Made by a program: the position numbers and the translations under genes. Positions 25,081 through 35,882 of a DNA stretch of 64,000 nucleotides are shown piece after piece; the stretch's first letter is position 1; every line of letters starts with the position of its first letter. The DNA is from Pyropia haitanensis (taxonomy: Eukaryota; Rhodophyta; Bangiophyceae; Bangiales; Bangiaceae): contig SDUX01000008.1 of the NCBI GenBank assembly GCA_008729055.1, positions 5,605,756-5,669,755 on the forward strand. Direction: 5' to 3'. The notes below the pieces were generated by a model, which saw only the letters and a list, made by a program, of their open reading frames with translations, was not told where the DNA came from and ran no database searches.

Positions 25081-26675
25081 ATGGACACCGACGCCGCCGA
25101 CGCTGACGCCCTCCGCCGCCTCCCAGCCGACGAGGCCGCCCGGCGCGTGCGCGACGGCGGCACCATCCTGCTCCTGCCGCCGCTCCCCGCCGCCGCCGCG
25201 GTCGGCATTGACACCCGCGCGTACGCGCCGACGGCGCGGTTTCGAGGGTGGAAAGGCGTGCCGCCGGGGGTGCCGCACCTGGTGCACCTCCACGAGGGGG
25301 GTGCACTGCCGGCCCGCCGCGTGGGGGGGGGTGCCAGCGGCGGCGGCGGCGGCCGCGGCGGGGGTGCCAGCGGCAGCGGCGGCGGCCGCGGTGGGGGTGC
25401 CAACGGCGGCGGCGGCGGCGGCGGCGGCGATGAAGCCGGCGGCTGCGTCGGCGCGTCCTTCCGGTCGTCCCGCCCCGGCGGTGGCGGCACGACGGCCGCC
25501 CCCCCCCCCCCCGGCGGCCGCGTCGGCGTGTGGGTGGTGCCCGCCCGCGGCAGCGTCACCGTCCTGCGCTACGACCCGCCGTCAGAGGCGCTCGCCGTCG
25601 TCGCGCACCCCCCCGCGGACCTCCTCGCCGCCGCCGCGACGGGCCGCCTCGACGCCGCTCTCGGCCTCTACCCGCCTCCAGCGGCCGCCGAGTGGGCCGC
25701 GCTTCTGGGGGGGGCCACCGCGCCCGCGCTGGCACGGGCGGGCATGCCGCCGGGCGTGGCGGTGCGGGGGGGGGAGCCGCGGCGCGTCGAGGCGCTCGCG
25801 CCGCGCGGGTCCCTCGTGGGGGGGGGGTGGCGCCCGCCGTCGCCGCCGGGTTCCCCGCCGGGCGCTGGCGGCAACCGCGGTGGTGGCACCGGCAGCGGCG
25901 GCGGCGGCGGTGGTGATGGTGGTGGTGGCGGCGGGCGCGGCGGCGCGGCGGCGCCCCCCCCCCCGCCGCCGCCCGTGCGGGTCGTGTCCCCCGCGTTTGC
26001 CTACCCCGACCGCGGTCGCGGCGCCCGACGACGGCCTGGTATGACGCCCGCGGAGGTGTCGGCGTTCAACCTGGACCGGTCGGACTATGTGGAGGGCATC
26101 CTCGCCGGCGCGTACGGCGGCGACGCCACCGCGGCGGTGGCCGAGGTCGCCCTCGCGTACCTGTCGTTTAGCCTCCTCTGGGCCGTCGACGGCCTCGACG
26201 TGTGGGCGGCGGCGGTCGGCGCCGTCTGTGGCGCGTGCCGCCTCGTCGCGGACCGGCCGCGGTGGGTAGCCGACGTGCTGTCGCTGGTTGCCGCGCAGCT
26301 GCGCCACGCGCCGGTCGAGCTGTTTGGGGGGGAGGGGGGGGACGGACCCGGCGAGCTGCGCGGGGGGGGGGGGGACGGCAGCCTCCGCGCGGGCCTCGCG
26401 CGCCTCGACGCGACGGTGGCGGGGGTGGTGGCCGATGCCCGTGCGGCGCGCCGCGGCGCGCCCGTGCCGCCCGACGTGGCGCGTCTGGCCGCCGCGGCGC
26501 GTGCGCTGCGAGCGGTGGTGCGCTCGCGGTACGGGTGGGTGCTGCGGCGGCGGCGGCGGCGACGTCACGGGGTGGCGGCGACGGCGGTGGCGGCGACGGC
26601 GACGGCGGCGGCGACGGCGGACAGTCGCCGCTTCGAGAGCGACGGCGACGGCGTCGACGGCCACGACGACGGCGA

Positions 26676-26714
<39 letters not shown>

Positions 26715-27054
26715 CGACGACGATGACGTGGCGATGGGCGGGGGGCGGGGGGGCGACGCCGCCGCCGCCGCCGCCGCCGCCCGCCGTCCGCCCCCGCACT
26801 ACGAGCCTGACGAGTGGGCCGAGGAGGGCGACGACCCGCCCGTGTACGTGCCGTTCGCAGACGTGGCGCCCGCGCTGGGCGGCGCGATCGCCGGCGACGG
26901 GGGGCGGCTTGCTCGGCCAGACGGGGGGGGGGCCGCCGCCGCAGGCCGCCGCGCCGCGTTGGCCGCCGCCCTCGACGCCGCGGCGGCCGTGACGGGGCGG
27001 GCTGGGAGAGCGGGGGAGGTGGGGGGGAGTGTAGGAGGGGGGGAGGGCGGGTGA
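25081..27054 (+). CDS. AAR2: AAR2-like U5 snRNP assembly factor
   Basis: AAR2 binds Prp8 during cytoplasmic U5 snRNP assembly and keeps it from Brr2 until import. The 657-residue protein has the conserved N-terminal beta domain (GGTILLLPPLPAAAAVGID, ARFRGWKGVPPGVPHLVHLH at about 25-69, GVWVVPARGSVTVLRYDP). It also has the C-terminal helical domain from about residue 321: MTPAEVSAFNLDRSDYVEG, VAEVALAYLSFSLLWAVDGL, WVADVLSLVAAQLRHAPVELF. Both match human and yeast AAR2 in order. It is much longer than the usual 350-390 residues because of Gly insertions, an acidic stretch of about 17 Asp residues (26676-26725) and Ala runs. It is intronless. Several G runs make small frame errors possible, but one frame covers the whole family alignment. 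The start is the ATG after a C-rich leader. Confidence 0.9.
26674..26728 (+). repeat. GAC repeat coding poly-Asp
   Basis: An almost pure GAC tract in the C-terminal part of the AAR2-like gene encodes about 17 Asp residues. It is a candidate length-variable insertion outside the conserved domains. Confidence 0.85.
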
Positions 27055-27202
27055 GGTGAGGGGAGCGCCTGCTGTACGCTAAGGCAGGCACCCGCTGTGG
27101 TTTCTAGGGGGGGGGGGGCGGGGGGGGAAGGTGGGTGAGGGGGGACAGCGTCAGCTGGCGCGCCCTGGAGTGGGGCGCGGGGACTGCCCTCTGCGGTATA
27201 TA

Positions 27203-27335
27203 GAAAGACACGTCCCGTTTTGGATCAGGTATACACCCCCCACACGGGCTGAAATCGCAGATGGTGTATACCGCTCTCAGATGGTCTCAGAGGCGGTCGT
27301 GCCAGAGGTGTATACCTGCTCCACGGCCTGGAAGT
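27203..27335 (+). repeat. Left terminal inverted repeat with three GTATAC motifs
   Basis: It begins GAAAGACACG and carries GTATACACC at 27229, GGTGTATACC near 27266 and GGTGTATACC near 27308, then CTCCACGGCCT. The same motifs occur in mirror order at 32641-32741, marking the outer end of the palindrome. Confidence 0.75.
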
Positions 27336-27569
27336 GACCCACCGTGAGCCACACATTTTCGAATTGGGCATGACCCGTGGGCCAGGGAGGCGTGACGCAG
27401 GCGGCCCCGACGGCCGTCGCGGCCTCTGCCCCGGCAATCCGTCTGACAGCTGGACAGCTGGGGGCGGGTGCACACAGGTCGGGATCCCGGAGGGCGGGTG
27501 CACTCGGATTGTCCTCGGGCGGGCAATTAATTGTGGGCCGTCGGCATCCGCCGCCTCCGATGCTGGTGA

Positions 27570-27847
27570 GGCGTGCGACGTACCGCCACGGCCGCCGCCG
27601 CCGCCGCCGCCGCCCCCGCGGCCGCCCGCCGGCGTCGCCGCCGACCCCGCCGCCCGCCGCCCCCGCCGCTGCCGTCGCCGCCCCCGCCGCCGCCCGAGAC
27701 CGCCGCCGCCGCGGCCGCCACGGCTGCTGCGGCGGGCGGCCACGGCCTCCGCCGCCGCCGTCGCCGCCGCCCCCGCCGCGGCCGTCGCTGCCGCCGCCGC
27801 CGCCGCCACCGACGCCGCCGCCCCCGCGGCCGCCCGCCCCCCGCCGC

Positions 27848-27881
<34 letters not shown>

Positions 27882-29050
27882 TGCCGCGGCGGGCGGCCGC
27901 GGCCGCCCGCCGCCACCGCCGCCGCCGCCACCGCCGCGGCCGTCGCCGCCCCCGCCGCCGCCCGCGACCGCCGCCGCCGCGGCCGCCGCGGCTGCCGCGG
28001 CGGGCGGCCGCGGCCGCCCGCCACCGCCGTCGCCGTGGCCGCCGCCGCTGCCGCTGCCGCCGCCGCCGCCCGCCGCCACGGCCGCCGCCACCGCCGCCGC
28101 CGCCCCCGCGGCCGCCCGCCGCCTCCGTCGCCACCTCTGCCCCCCCCGCTGCGGGCTGCTGCCGCCCGGGCTGCCGCTGCCGCCGCCGCCGTTGCTGCCG
28201 GCCGCCGGCCGCCTGCCTGGTCGGCCGCGGGCCGCCTGCCGCCCAGGCTGCCGCCCCGGCCGCCGCCGCCGCGGCCGCCGCCGCCGCATCCGCCGGTTGG
28301 CTGCCGTCGCGGCTGACGCTGCCGCCACCGCCGCTGCCGCCGGTCGCCGCCCTGGCTGGGGGCGGCCGCCCCCGCCGGCCGGCTGCCGGTCCGTCCCCCG
28401 GCCGCCGCCGCAGCCGCCAGCTACTGCCGCCGGCATGCTGCCGTCGCTGGCGGGGTGCCGCCGCGGGCGGCCTGCCTGGCCGGCCGCCGGCCGCCTGCTG
28501 CCCGGGCTGCCGCCCCGGCCGCCGCCCCCGCCGCCGCCGCCCCCACCGGGTTGCTGCCGCCCGGCTGCCGCTGCCGCCGCCGCCTTTGCTGCCGGCAGCC
28601 GCCAGCAGGCTGCCGCCGCCAGCAGGCTGCCGCCGCCAGCAGGCTGCCGCCGCGTGCCTTTTGCCGCCAATCGCGGGCTACCATTGTCGGCCAGCTGCCC
28701 GGCCGGCCGCTCGCCGGCTGCTGCCCCGGCCGCCGTCACCATCGCCGCCGCCCCTGCCGGTTGGCTAACGCTCCGGCTGCCGCTGCCGCCTTCGCTGTCG
28801 CTGCCGGCCGCCGCCGATCCGCCCGCCACGGCAGCGCCGGCCGCCGCCGTCGCCCTTCGCCACCGCTGCCCCCGCTGTCTCTGCCGCCACCGCTCGCCAT
28901 CGCCGCAGCCGCGGCCCCCGCCGCCGCAGTGGCGGCTGGCGCCGTCGCCCCCGCCCTCGCCGCGGCGGCAATGGCTGTCGCCGCCGCCCCCTGCCGCCGC
29001 TGCCTCCGTGGCGGCAGCTGCAGCGGCCGCCGCCGTGCGGGGGGAGGGGT
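27570..29050 (+). repeat. GCC-rich minisatellite block in the left arm
   Basis: This is nearly 1.5 kb of degenerate GCC/CCG repeats with higher-order units such as GCGGGCGGCCGCGGCCGCCC recurring about every 130-140 bases in the first 500 bases. Both strands are fully open here, which is a product of composition. The longest frame, up to 670 residues, is not considered a gene. The right arm has a shorter counterpart. Confidence 0.75.
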
Positions 29051-29426
29051 GACCGGCCACGCTGCTTGCACGCAGAGGTATTTGAGAAAACTTATATACC
29101 GCGAATATTCGATGTGGACACAAAAGTACACGCACCTCAGACTTAACACACATCACTCGGCCTGTTTGGCGAATCAAGTGTCTCGTACGTCTGTTCTGAT
29201 AGGCTGTCACACTTTCTGAACTGCGACTCTGTAGCAATCAATACTACTCATATTCTTGCTTGACATGAGAGTACCAACTTAGGAAAAACACCTATCCTGG
29301 TCAACGACTTGGACCTGGCAACTCCCAACTGCTGAAGCGCCGGCGCCCGACGCCCCCGTCCACCCCGCCTGGTCGCCCGCTTCTCCACTTCCTGGCCACC
29401 CAGCAGGCCAGGTGGATACATAAGCC

Positions 29427-30216
29427 TTATTCACTTGCTCTATCCAGTCTTGAGTGCGAGTCTGCCGATATCTGCGAGAGCACAGCCCCGAACGACCACA
29501 TGGAGGGGCGCCATGTCTTCACCATTCCCCCTGTGTTCCGTAGCTCAGCGGCGTCTGCGATGGTGAAACACTTTTCGCTATGGCTCTTTGGACATCCTGA
29601 CATTTGTAATCCTGCAGAACGCAATCGTTTGTTCAGACAGTGCAAGAAAGTGCCTCCCGTCTGTTTCTTTGTCATCCGCTGTACAGTATGGGCCTGAATA
29701 TAGAGAGCATGAGAGCCATACCGTGGGAAGAGGTAGTCATATCTGGGTAACATGATCACGCTGAACCTATTGGTGCACACATCTGGCGTCGTGCACCCGT
29801 ACGGCCGACAGGAATGTCGAGAGGCTGGGTGGCAGAAGCGCTATAGGCGCCCGCTCCGAGCGCTTTTGAGCGCAATGGGTCTACCTTGATTAATGAACGC
29901 TAAGACCAGAGGTACCTGTTGGCCACTGAGCCGTAAACATGCAAAGAAAGCACTCTGCAGTTCACTCATTGGTGACTGACTCACTGCTGATACGGTGGTA
30001 TGCATTGCGGCGCAGCTGGTTGCGCCCACAGCGCAGTTGAGAGTGCAAAAAGCTATGGAGGTAGCTGAGTACACTGTCTAGATCTGATAGATGTAGTTTT
30101 TGAAGGATGAGAGCGCTGTGGGGCGTTGGAAGGCCTATCACGCCTACCTGTCCAGAATGGACATTTTGGGGGCCCATATCACCCACTTCTCGACGTTTGC
30201 GACACTTTCTGAGCAC
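29427..30216 (-). pseudogene. Decayed tyrosine recombinase-like coding remnant (left arm)
   Basis: Three minus-strand frame pieces follow one another: 30216-29962, 30074-29841 and 29780-29427. They read like one broken protein. Features resembling a tyrosine recombinase of the Crypton/DIRS type are AFFACLRLSG (compare the FFxxLRxSE box with the first catalytic Arg), then LNKRLRSAGLQMSGCPKSHS leading into HSEKCFTIADAAEL (compare HSFRxGAATxAA, with the HxxR Arg changed to Lys). MVKTWRPSMW follows (compare the GRWxS box). No catalytic Tyr is seen. The order of boxes is correct for the family, but each match is short and the identification is tentative. The matching part of the right arm shows the same protein, more decayed. 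Frame breaks and lost residues make it inactive. Confidence 0.45.
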
Positions 30217-30410
30217 ATACTCGTGCTCAGCGTTATCGAATTAGTCTGATGGGAACAGCTTGAGAAATTTTTGCTTCACTTTCTGAAACGCGTTGTAGCG
30301 GCGTGTGACGCATTGCACCGAGGTGTGTGTGGGGCAGCGTCACGACGTGCAACACGAGCCAAGGACTAGTTCACCAACTTTTCTGAAGCATGCTCAATCG
30401 ACTAAACCGA

Positions 30411-30772
30411 CGTCGCTGAGCACGGTTATGTGCTCAAAATGTTTCGCAAACGTCGGGAAGTGGGTCGTACAGACCCCCAAAGTGACCATTCTGGACAGGT
30501 AGCCTCGACAGGCTGTCTAACGCCCCACAGTGGTCTCGCGCACTAGAAGCTACAGTTCTCAGATCCCAACAGTACAGCAGACCTCCTCCACTACATTTGT
30601 GGTTCTCATCGGCGCTATGGGCTTGTCCAGCTGCGCGACATTGCCCAAAGCGCGAACCTTTGCACAGGTTCAACAATGTCCGGACCCTGGCAAGCCGTCC
30701 AACCACTTTGAGCAATTGTACGCCACCAGGTACTCATACCCTCAGTGTCTGTGCAAGAAAAGAGGACGGTGA
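30411..30772 (+). pseudogene. Matching coding remnant in the right arm
   Basis: This is the mirror counterpart of the left-arm recombinase-like remnant. The plus-strand reading (VLKMFRKRREVG...HSGQVA...LTPHSGL, then LHYICGSHRR) aligns in the same frame with the left-arm reading (VLRKCRKRREVG...HSGQVG...PTPHSAL, then LHSFLHSQLR). Stops and frame changes interrupt it. Conserved frame between arms shows that this was coding sequence before the arms diverged. Confidence 0.5.
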
Positions 30773-31619
30773 ACCACCAAAAAGCTCTGGGAGGCGGGGC
30801 GTTTATAGCATGAAGCGCTTCCCTCCATAAATTCCTGGCTTTTTCTGTCCCCCATGATGGTGCAGAGCAATAAAAAAATACATCAATAGTCGCAGCGTCA
30901 TCAGTTTACTCGGAAATGACGGATCCCTCCAGCTCCGCGGGTCCTATGTACTCCACATGCACGTACATACCGAGCAACAGGTCACACCATAACGGACCGG
31001 CGGCGCTTGTCAGCGCTATTTACTGAAAAAAAATTCATGGCTTATGGAGCGTGGACCATGGGGGACGCCAAAAAGGCACAACTGACGGCGTTTCACCGTC
31101 ACGAGCGCGCCCGAGCGGCGGAACCAGTGGTGTGAGGGTGATGCACTTCGGCCCTCCATGAAACCGTTGTGGTCGCGGCCGTGACAGACGTGTGTGCAGG
31201 CGCGCTCTCAACACTGATAGGAGTCGGAGACAAGGCATACATATCCACCAAGTCTGCTCGGAGAGCGTAAAACGGCGACGCGGGCGACCGAGGCGGGGTG
31301 GAGGGGAGCGTCAGACGCCGGCGCTTCAGTCTTCGGCGTTGGCAGTCGCAAGTCGCTGACCAGGATGGGTTCAGAGTCAAATATTGTAATCCCATCTCCG
31401 GAAACAATTGATTCAGTACTACAATCTTCATCTCGCCCAGTTCAGATTGTGCAACAGCCTATCAGGTTGGACGAATTGGACATCTGATTCGCCAGATAGG
31501 CCAGGAGATGTGAGTCAAGTCGGATTTGTATGTACTGTTGACCTCCATGGAATAATCGCTTGGATTGTAATTTTAATCAAATATCTCTGCCTGCCATGTG
31601 AGGAGCTGGTCGCCACAGT

Positions 31620-32410
31620 CGTCTTGCTGCCCGGCCGCCTCAACCAGCGTCAGGGGAGGCGGCTCGCCGCGGCGCGGGCGCCAGCCTGCCGCGGTCGCGT
31701 CAGGGGGGAGACCGCAGTGCGCGGCGGCGGCGTCAGCCCCCCCCACCGGCCGGGGCAGTGGCGGTGGAGTGTGGGAGTGGCGGCAGACGGCGCTGCCACG
31801 ACGGTCGCGCGGGGGGGGAGCGGCGGCAGCCGCCGCCGCCGCAACCGCGATGCAAGCGGTGGTGCGCAGCAGCGGCGGTGGCCGCTGCCGCCGTGGCAGC
31901 GGCTGCAGGGGCAGCGTTAGCAAGCGGCTGCCGCCGCCGCCGCCGCCTCCACCGCTGCCGCCGTCGCCAGACCCGTGGCTGTGGGCGGCGGCGGTGATTG
32001 CCCCAGCGGCCGCAGCCGCAGCCGCGGGGGCAGCGGTGACGGGTTGCGGCGGTCGCGGCCGCGTAGGAGACACAGGCGGCGGAGGACGGCAGCGGCCGCC
32101 ACCGGGGCCACCGCGACGGCTGCGGCGGCCGAGGCGGCGGCGGCCACTGCCACCACGGGAGCAGCGGCGTAAAGTGCGGCTAGGGTAGCGGCTGCTGCCG
32201 AGCGCCGCAGCCGGTGGGGCTACCAATGCTGCGCGGGGCGGCCGGAGCAGCCTGCGGCTGCCGGGGAGGCAGGGGTGGCGGGGGCGGCCGGGGTAGCTGG
32301 GGCGGCCGGGGTGGCGGGGGCGGCCGGGGTGGCGGGGGCAACCGTGCCGACCGGGGCGGCCGCGGGGACCGCAGCCGCCCCGCCGGTGCCGCCCCGCCCG
32401 CCGGTGACGC
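31620..32410 (-). repeat. GC-rich block in the right arm
   Basis: This is the counterpart of the left-arm GCC block in mirror position. It has different sub-repeats, including GGGGTGGCGGGGGCGGCC recurring at about 32270-32340. It is about half the length of the left block, which accounts for most of the arm asymmetry. Confidence 0.65.
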
Positions 32411-32629
32411 GCCATGGGGAGGCGATGCGTGGCGACCACGACGAGCGGGCCACCAGATCGCGCGCGTAGAAGCGTAGACGTACAAACTGGCGGGAACACA
32501 CGGTTACCCGACGAGCGAGACAGCCAAAAAATTTCCAGCCGGGCAATTGCCAGCCAGGCGCGCCGGCCAACGAGGCGTGCCTCACGGTGGTGGGGGGGTG
32601 CCCGAGGTGATTTCGGAGGGGTGCCCCAG

Positions 32630-32741
32630 AGAGGCCGTGAGAGCCTGTATACTAAACCGGCGATTTGAGAGCCTGGACGCAGGTATACACTAAGCCCCCC
32701 TCAGGCACCCGTGAGAGGGTGTATACTGGACCGTGTCTTTC
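32630..32741 (-). repeat. Right terminal inverted repeat with three GTATAC motifs
   Basis: Read on the minus strand it gives GAAAGACACG, AGTATACACC, AGTGTATACC and AGTATACAGGCTC, then CACGGCCTCT. This parallels the left end in order and spacing with moderate divergence. Confidence 0.75.
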
Positions 32742-33870
32742 GCTCATCCCTCTGCGACGCGCTGGTGCCTGCCTGGGGCGGCGGGGGGGGGTGAGCGGGG
32801 GCGGCGGTCCGCCCGCGCCGGTGCACAGCACCTCAAGAAAAGCCGAATCAGAACGGATTTGAACTATCCGAGCGGCGCGAGAGCCCAGTAAGACGAATCC
32901 TCTCTCGACGCGATCGCCAGACGGTTAGAAAGCACTGGCGACCAGTGAGACACAATCGTAAGTGCCAGTCGAGACATCGCATGGCATCTTGCCACGGTGG
33001 ATCGGATATGATCTGGCGCCTACGAGGTCTGACAGGATGTTGAGCGCCATCTTCTGCTGGCGGGGCTGCTGACAATCCTGCCGGTGCCGTTGGAGGCTGG
33101 CTGGGTGGAGGAGAAGTAATGGCGACGGTGTGTGACCAGCCGTAATGGTAAACCTGACCTGTAAGTGCAATGAAGTGCCTCCTTGCGGGAATAAAGTAGG
33201 CTTGTGGGCAGCAGAAACGGCCCTTCCAGATAGGAAGTTGGTGATTGTCAGCAAGTCGAGGGAATCGCTCGTGACACCCCGCGACGGCCCGAGGGGAGTT
33301 GTTTGGTGATGGCTCTACCCCCGTCGGCGCGCATGTGCAGTGCCATGTGGGGTGGGGGGCGGGGGCAGACCTGGCTGGTTGACAGGCTTGTTGGAACGGT
33401 TTGCTGATGCGAGGTGCTGACGTGATGGGCTCTTGGTGTTTGTCACTGGGTGTTTTGTTTTGCCAAGGTGTGTAGGTTTGCGGTCATGAGCGACACATGC
33501 CGTGAAGACCGCTGTTCCGTATGCCACATGGATGCGCTGTGTATGGCTGGTTTGTGGCGGTGGAGGGGAGGGGGACGGGGGAGGTATGCATGCGGGCAGG
33601 GGGGGGCGGGGAAAGTAGGAAGAAGAACGAAGAAGTTGGGCACAACACATCTCGCGTCCGAGTCGTCCGAAGATCGCCAGGCCGATCGGATGCGCACTGG
33701 GGCCACGAACGGTGGATGACTCTGGACCACTATTGAATCAGAGCTCTTGACCTCGTTCAGCAGAGCAATATGTTACATCCGCTATCGATGTGTATGGGAT
33801 TCGAACTGGCCGACCCAACCTACTATCGGTTAATTTGACGGCTTTCGCGAGGTGCTGTGTGGCCGCCCCT
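32742..33870. other. Repeat-island spacer, no supported gene
   Basis: This is lower-GC DNA between the palindrome and the next inverted repeat pair. A minus frame at 32925-33254 reads moderately naturally but matches no family known to me. Two tRNA B-box-like strings (near 32856 and 33808) do not fold into tRNAs. A G-rich patch lies at 33540-33610. Confidence 0.4.
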
Positions 33871-33871
33871 G

Positions 33872-33960
33872 CGCAGTGCACATTGCACCGGGATCCACGT
33901 CTGAGCCTCTTCAGGCCGGAAGGCGTTGAAGCAGCCTTGAATTTCCTTGAAGAGGTACCT
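33872..33960 (+). repeat. Inverted repeat, left copy
   Basis: CAGTGCA, GGATCCAC, AGCCTCTTCA and CCTTGAA blocks occur here in order. They recur in reverse complement at 35420-35530. Roughly 75% identity over about 90 bases suggests the ends of a small DNA element of about 1.65 kb. Confidence 0.4.
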
Positions 33961-35399
33961 CTTCAAAGCGCCGCGCGCACCGCGACACGGCCAAGTTAAG
34001 GTCCGATCTTCACACTTAGTGGCGTAGCCAATACAAAGAAGTACGATACTAAGGTCGAGCTAGGCGTGCGTTAAGGAGGGCCCCAGTACATTCCAACTCT
34101 TCTTAACTCTCCATGTCAGTCCCCATCGGCGCGAGAACCTCTGCCCGATTGCGGCCGACAAGAGGTCCCAACCCCCGGGTTGGAGGCGTCTGACGGAACC
34201 GAGCAAGGCGACACGGCCCCGGCACAACCCTGGCCTGTCCCACGTGCTTCGGTCATCGCCAAGAGAGCGAGCGACACGATGTCCGTCACACGCGCACGGC
34301 CTATTCACCAGTGTCCTGTAGGCCCCCCCCGCACTTCTCATCCCGTTCATTCCGGTGGCAAACGACCGCTTTCCGTTTTTGGGAAGCCACCCTCACCGCT
34401 GACGCCCTCCACTTCCCCGCGCATCGGGCGGAGTGAAAGATTGGGGGGGGGAGGGGGCTTGGCGAGAGAAAGGGGCGCCGCATGCAGGCATGGGGACCGG
34501 GAAGTTTGGCGGGGGGTGGGTGCGGGAAGAGGAGGACGCGCCAGGGGAGGAGGTGAGCGATGAGGGGCGTCCGTGACGGCCAGGAGGGGGTGTCTGGGAA
34601 TGGAGGAGGAGGCGTGGCCGGAAGGCATCGGGACGACGAGGGGGGGGGGGGGGGGGGGGGTTGAAGCGGAAAATTCGCGGTCGCGCCAGGGGAGGAGGTG
34701 CGCCATGGGTAGGCGTTGGTGCTGACAAGTGCGTGGCAGCTGAAGCAGTTGCCTACAATTTACGGAGCAGATGCTCAGGTGTCCGTGAGGAGAAGGCTGG
34801 GGGGGGGGGGGGGAGGTGGGGGGGGGGGGGGCAGAGACGTAGGCGAGTGTGCACTGAAGCTGCACGCGACACAGTCCTCGGCACGCTGGTGCCGGTTCAG
34901 GTGACTCCGCCGACCGAGCCAGCAGTGCATGCCGTAGCCAGACTGCTGCGGCATCAATGAACCCATCCAGCGTCGGGGAAGGAGCATCAGAGACTGCACG
35001 GTCGCGTACTTCGCTGTCCATTTGATGGAAGCAGTCCACAGAGACTCATCAAACAAGCGAGATACAGGGTGTATCACTCGAGATCAACTCCGTTGAGCTT
35101 CGCAAGTGCCCAGAATCAAGGGCATAAACCCGGACTGCTTCGGCACACGAGCGGTCGAAAACCGTGCCGAGTGACGTACTTGGGTTAAGAGAGGCGCGAT
35201 CACGACCTCTTCAAGCGGAGAGCAAGACGCGACCCCCTTAATCGATCGGTTGAATTTTGCTTGAATTTCCTTGATAAAACGCCAAACTCTTCTCGGTGCA
35301 GGCTCTTTCTCACGTCTCTGTATAGCTCTGTCTCTGGCGCACCTTGTGGTACCTCGCACGTCCTCGTTCACGTCCGCAAAGACGTTCATATCAAGGTTT
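33961..35399. other. Interior of the putative inverted-repeat element
   Basis: No coding motif was found. There are several long G runs (34441-34459, 34640-34660, 34800-34830) and a direct repeat of CGCCAGGGGAGGAGGTG at about 34538 and 34684. The palindromic string CTTGAATTTCCTTGA occurs at 33936 and again at 35260. Confidence 0.4.
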
Positions 35400-35535
35400 A
35401 TCAAGATCACTTCAAGGAATCGTGCCCTACGGTGCTTTCAGGAGGGGGTCTTCAAGCCTCCGGGCCGGATTTCCGCCCGGATCAGGCCTTGAAGAGGCTT
35501 TGAGGTGGATCCAGCTTCAAGCTGCACTGCGCTGG
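35400..35535 (-). repeat. Inverted repeat, right copy
   Basis: The reverse complement contains CAGTGCA, GGATCCAC, AGCCTCTTCA and AGGCC in the same order as at 33872-33960. The outer limits are unclear and no target-site duplication was identified. Confidence 0.4.
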
Positions 35536-35882
35536 GCGTGGCGCGTGCGCGCGCTATCCTCCCAGGCCGTGGGGCGTGCACGCGCCGACCTACCGCCGGC
35601 GCCGTTGCGGTGCGGGCGGCGCCGCCGGCGGCGGCGTACCCTGTGATGGGGAGACGTGGGGACGGGTATGGCGGCGCGCCCGCGTCGGGACGCGCGGGCC
35701 CCCCCTGGAGCACCGCCGCCGTCCCTGCCGGCGCTGACCCCGGCGCTCGGGTACCCCTACAACGCGTGGTGCGTGCCTATCCCCTCGTCCGCCACCCCCT
35801 TCCCCTCCTCCCGTTCACGGTTCAGCGCCACTCGCTGCTGTCATGGTGGCAGCGAATAACGTCACGGGGTTCCCCACCGTTA

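Larger units (their letters stand above)
27203..32741. mobile_element. 5.5-kb giant imperfect palindrome (fold-back element or head-to-head element pair)
   Basis: The left arm (27203 to about 30320) and the reverse complement of the right arm (about 30325 to 32741) align along their whole length. The outer ends share GAAAGACACG (27203-27212 and complement of 32732-32741), then three GTATAC-centred motifs per arm in the same order. Next in each arm comes CCACCGTGAG and a GC-rich block (27570-29050 against 31620-32410). Single-copy-looking stretches then pair, for example 29062-29225 with the complement of 31440-31600, and 29300-29380 with the complement of 31255-31350. The pairing continues through 29440-29600 with 31060-31210 and 29990-30235 with 30408-30650, to a centre near 30322. 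Identity looks like about 65-85% by eye. Length differences are mostly in the GC-rich blocks. Both arms carry decayed coding remnants reading outward. Confidence 0.85.

Noticed and set aside
27334..29237. Very long frames on both strands (up to 670 residues) over the GCC block
   Set aside because: Both strands and nearly all frames are open because the DNA is GCC/CCG repeats without stop-forming bases. The products are Arg, Pro, Gly or Ala strings with no motif.
32850..32900. tRNA on the minus strand (GTTCAAATCC)
   Set aside because: The flanking five bases on each side of the loop do not pair, and no A box, anticodon stem or acceptor stem is found. The similar string near 33808 fails in the same way.
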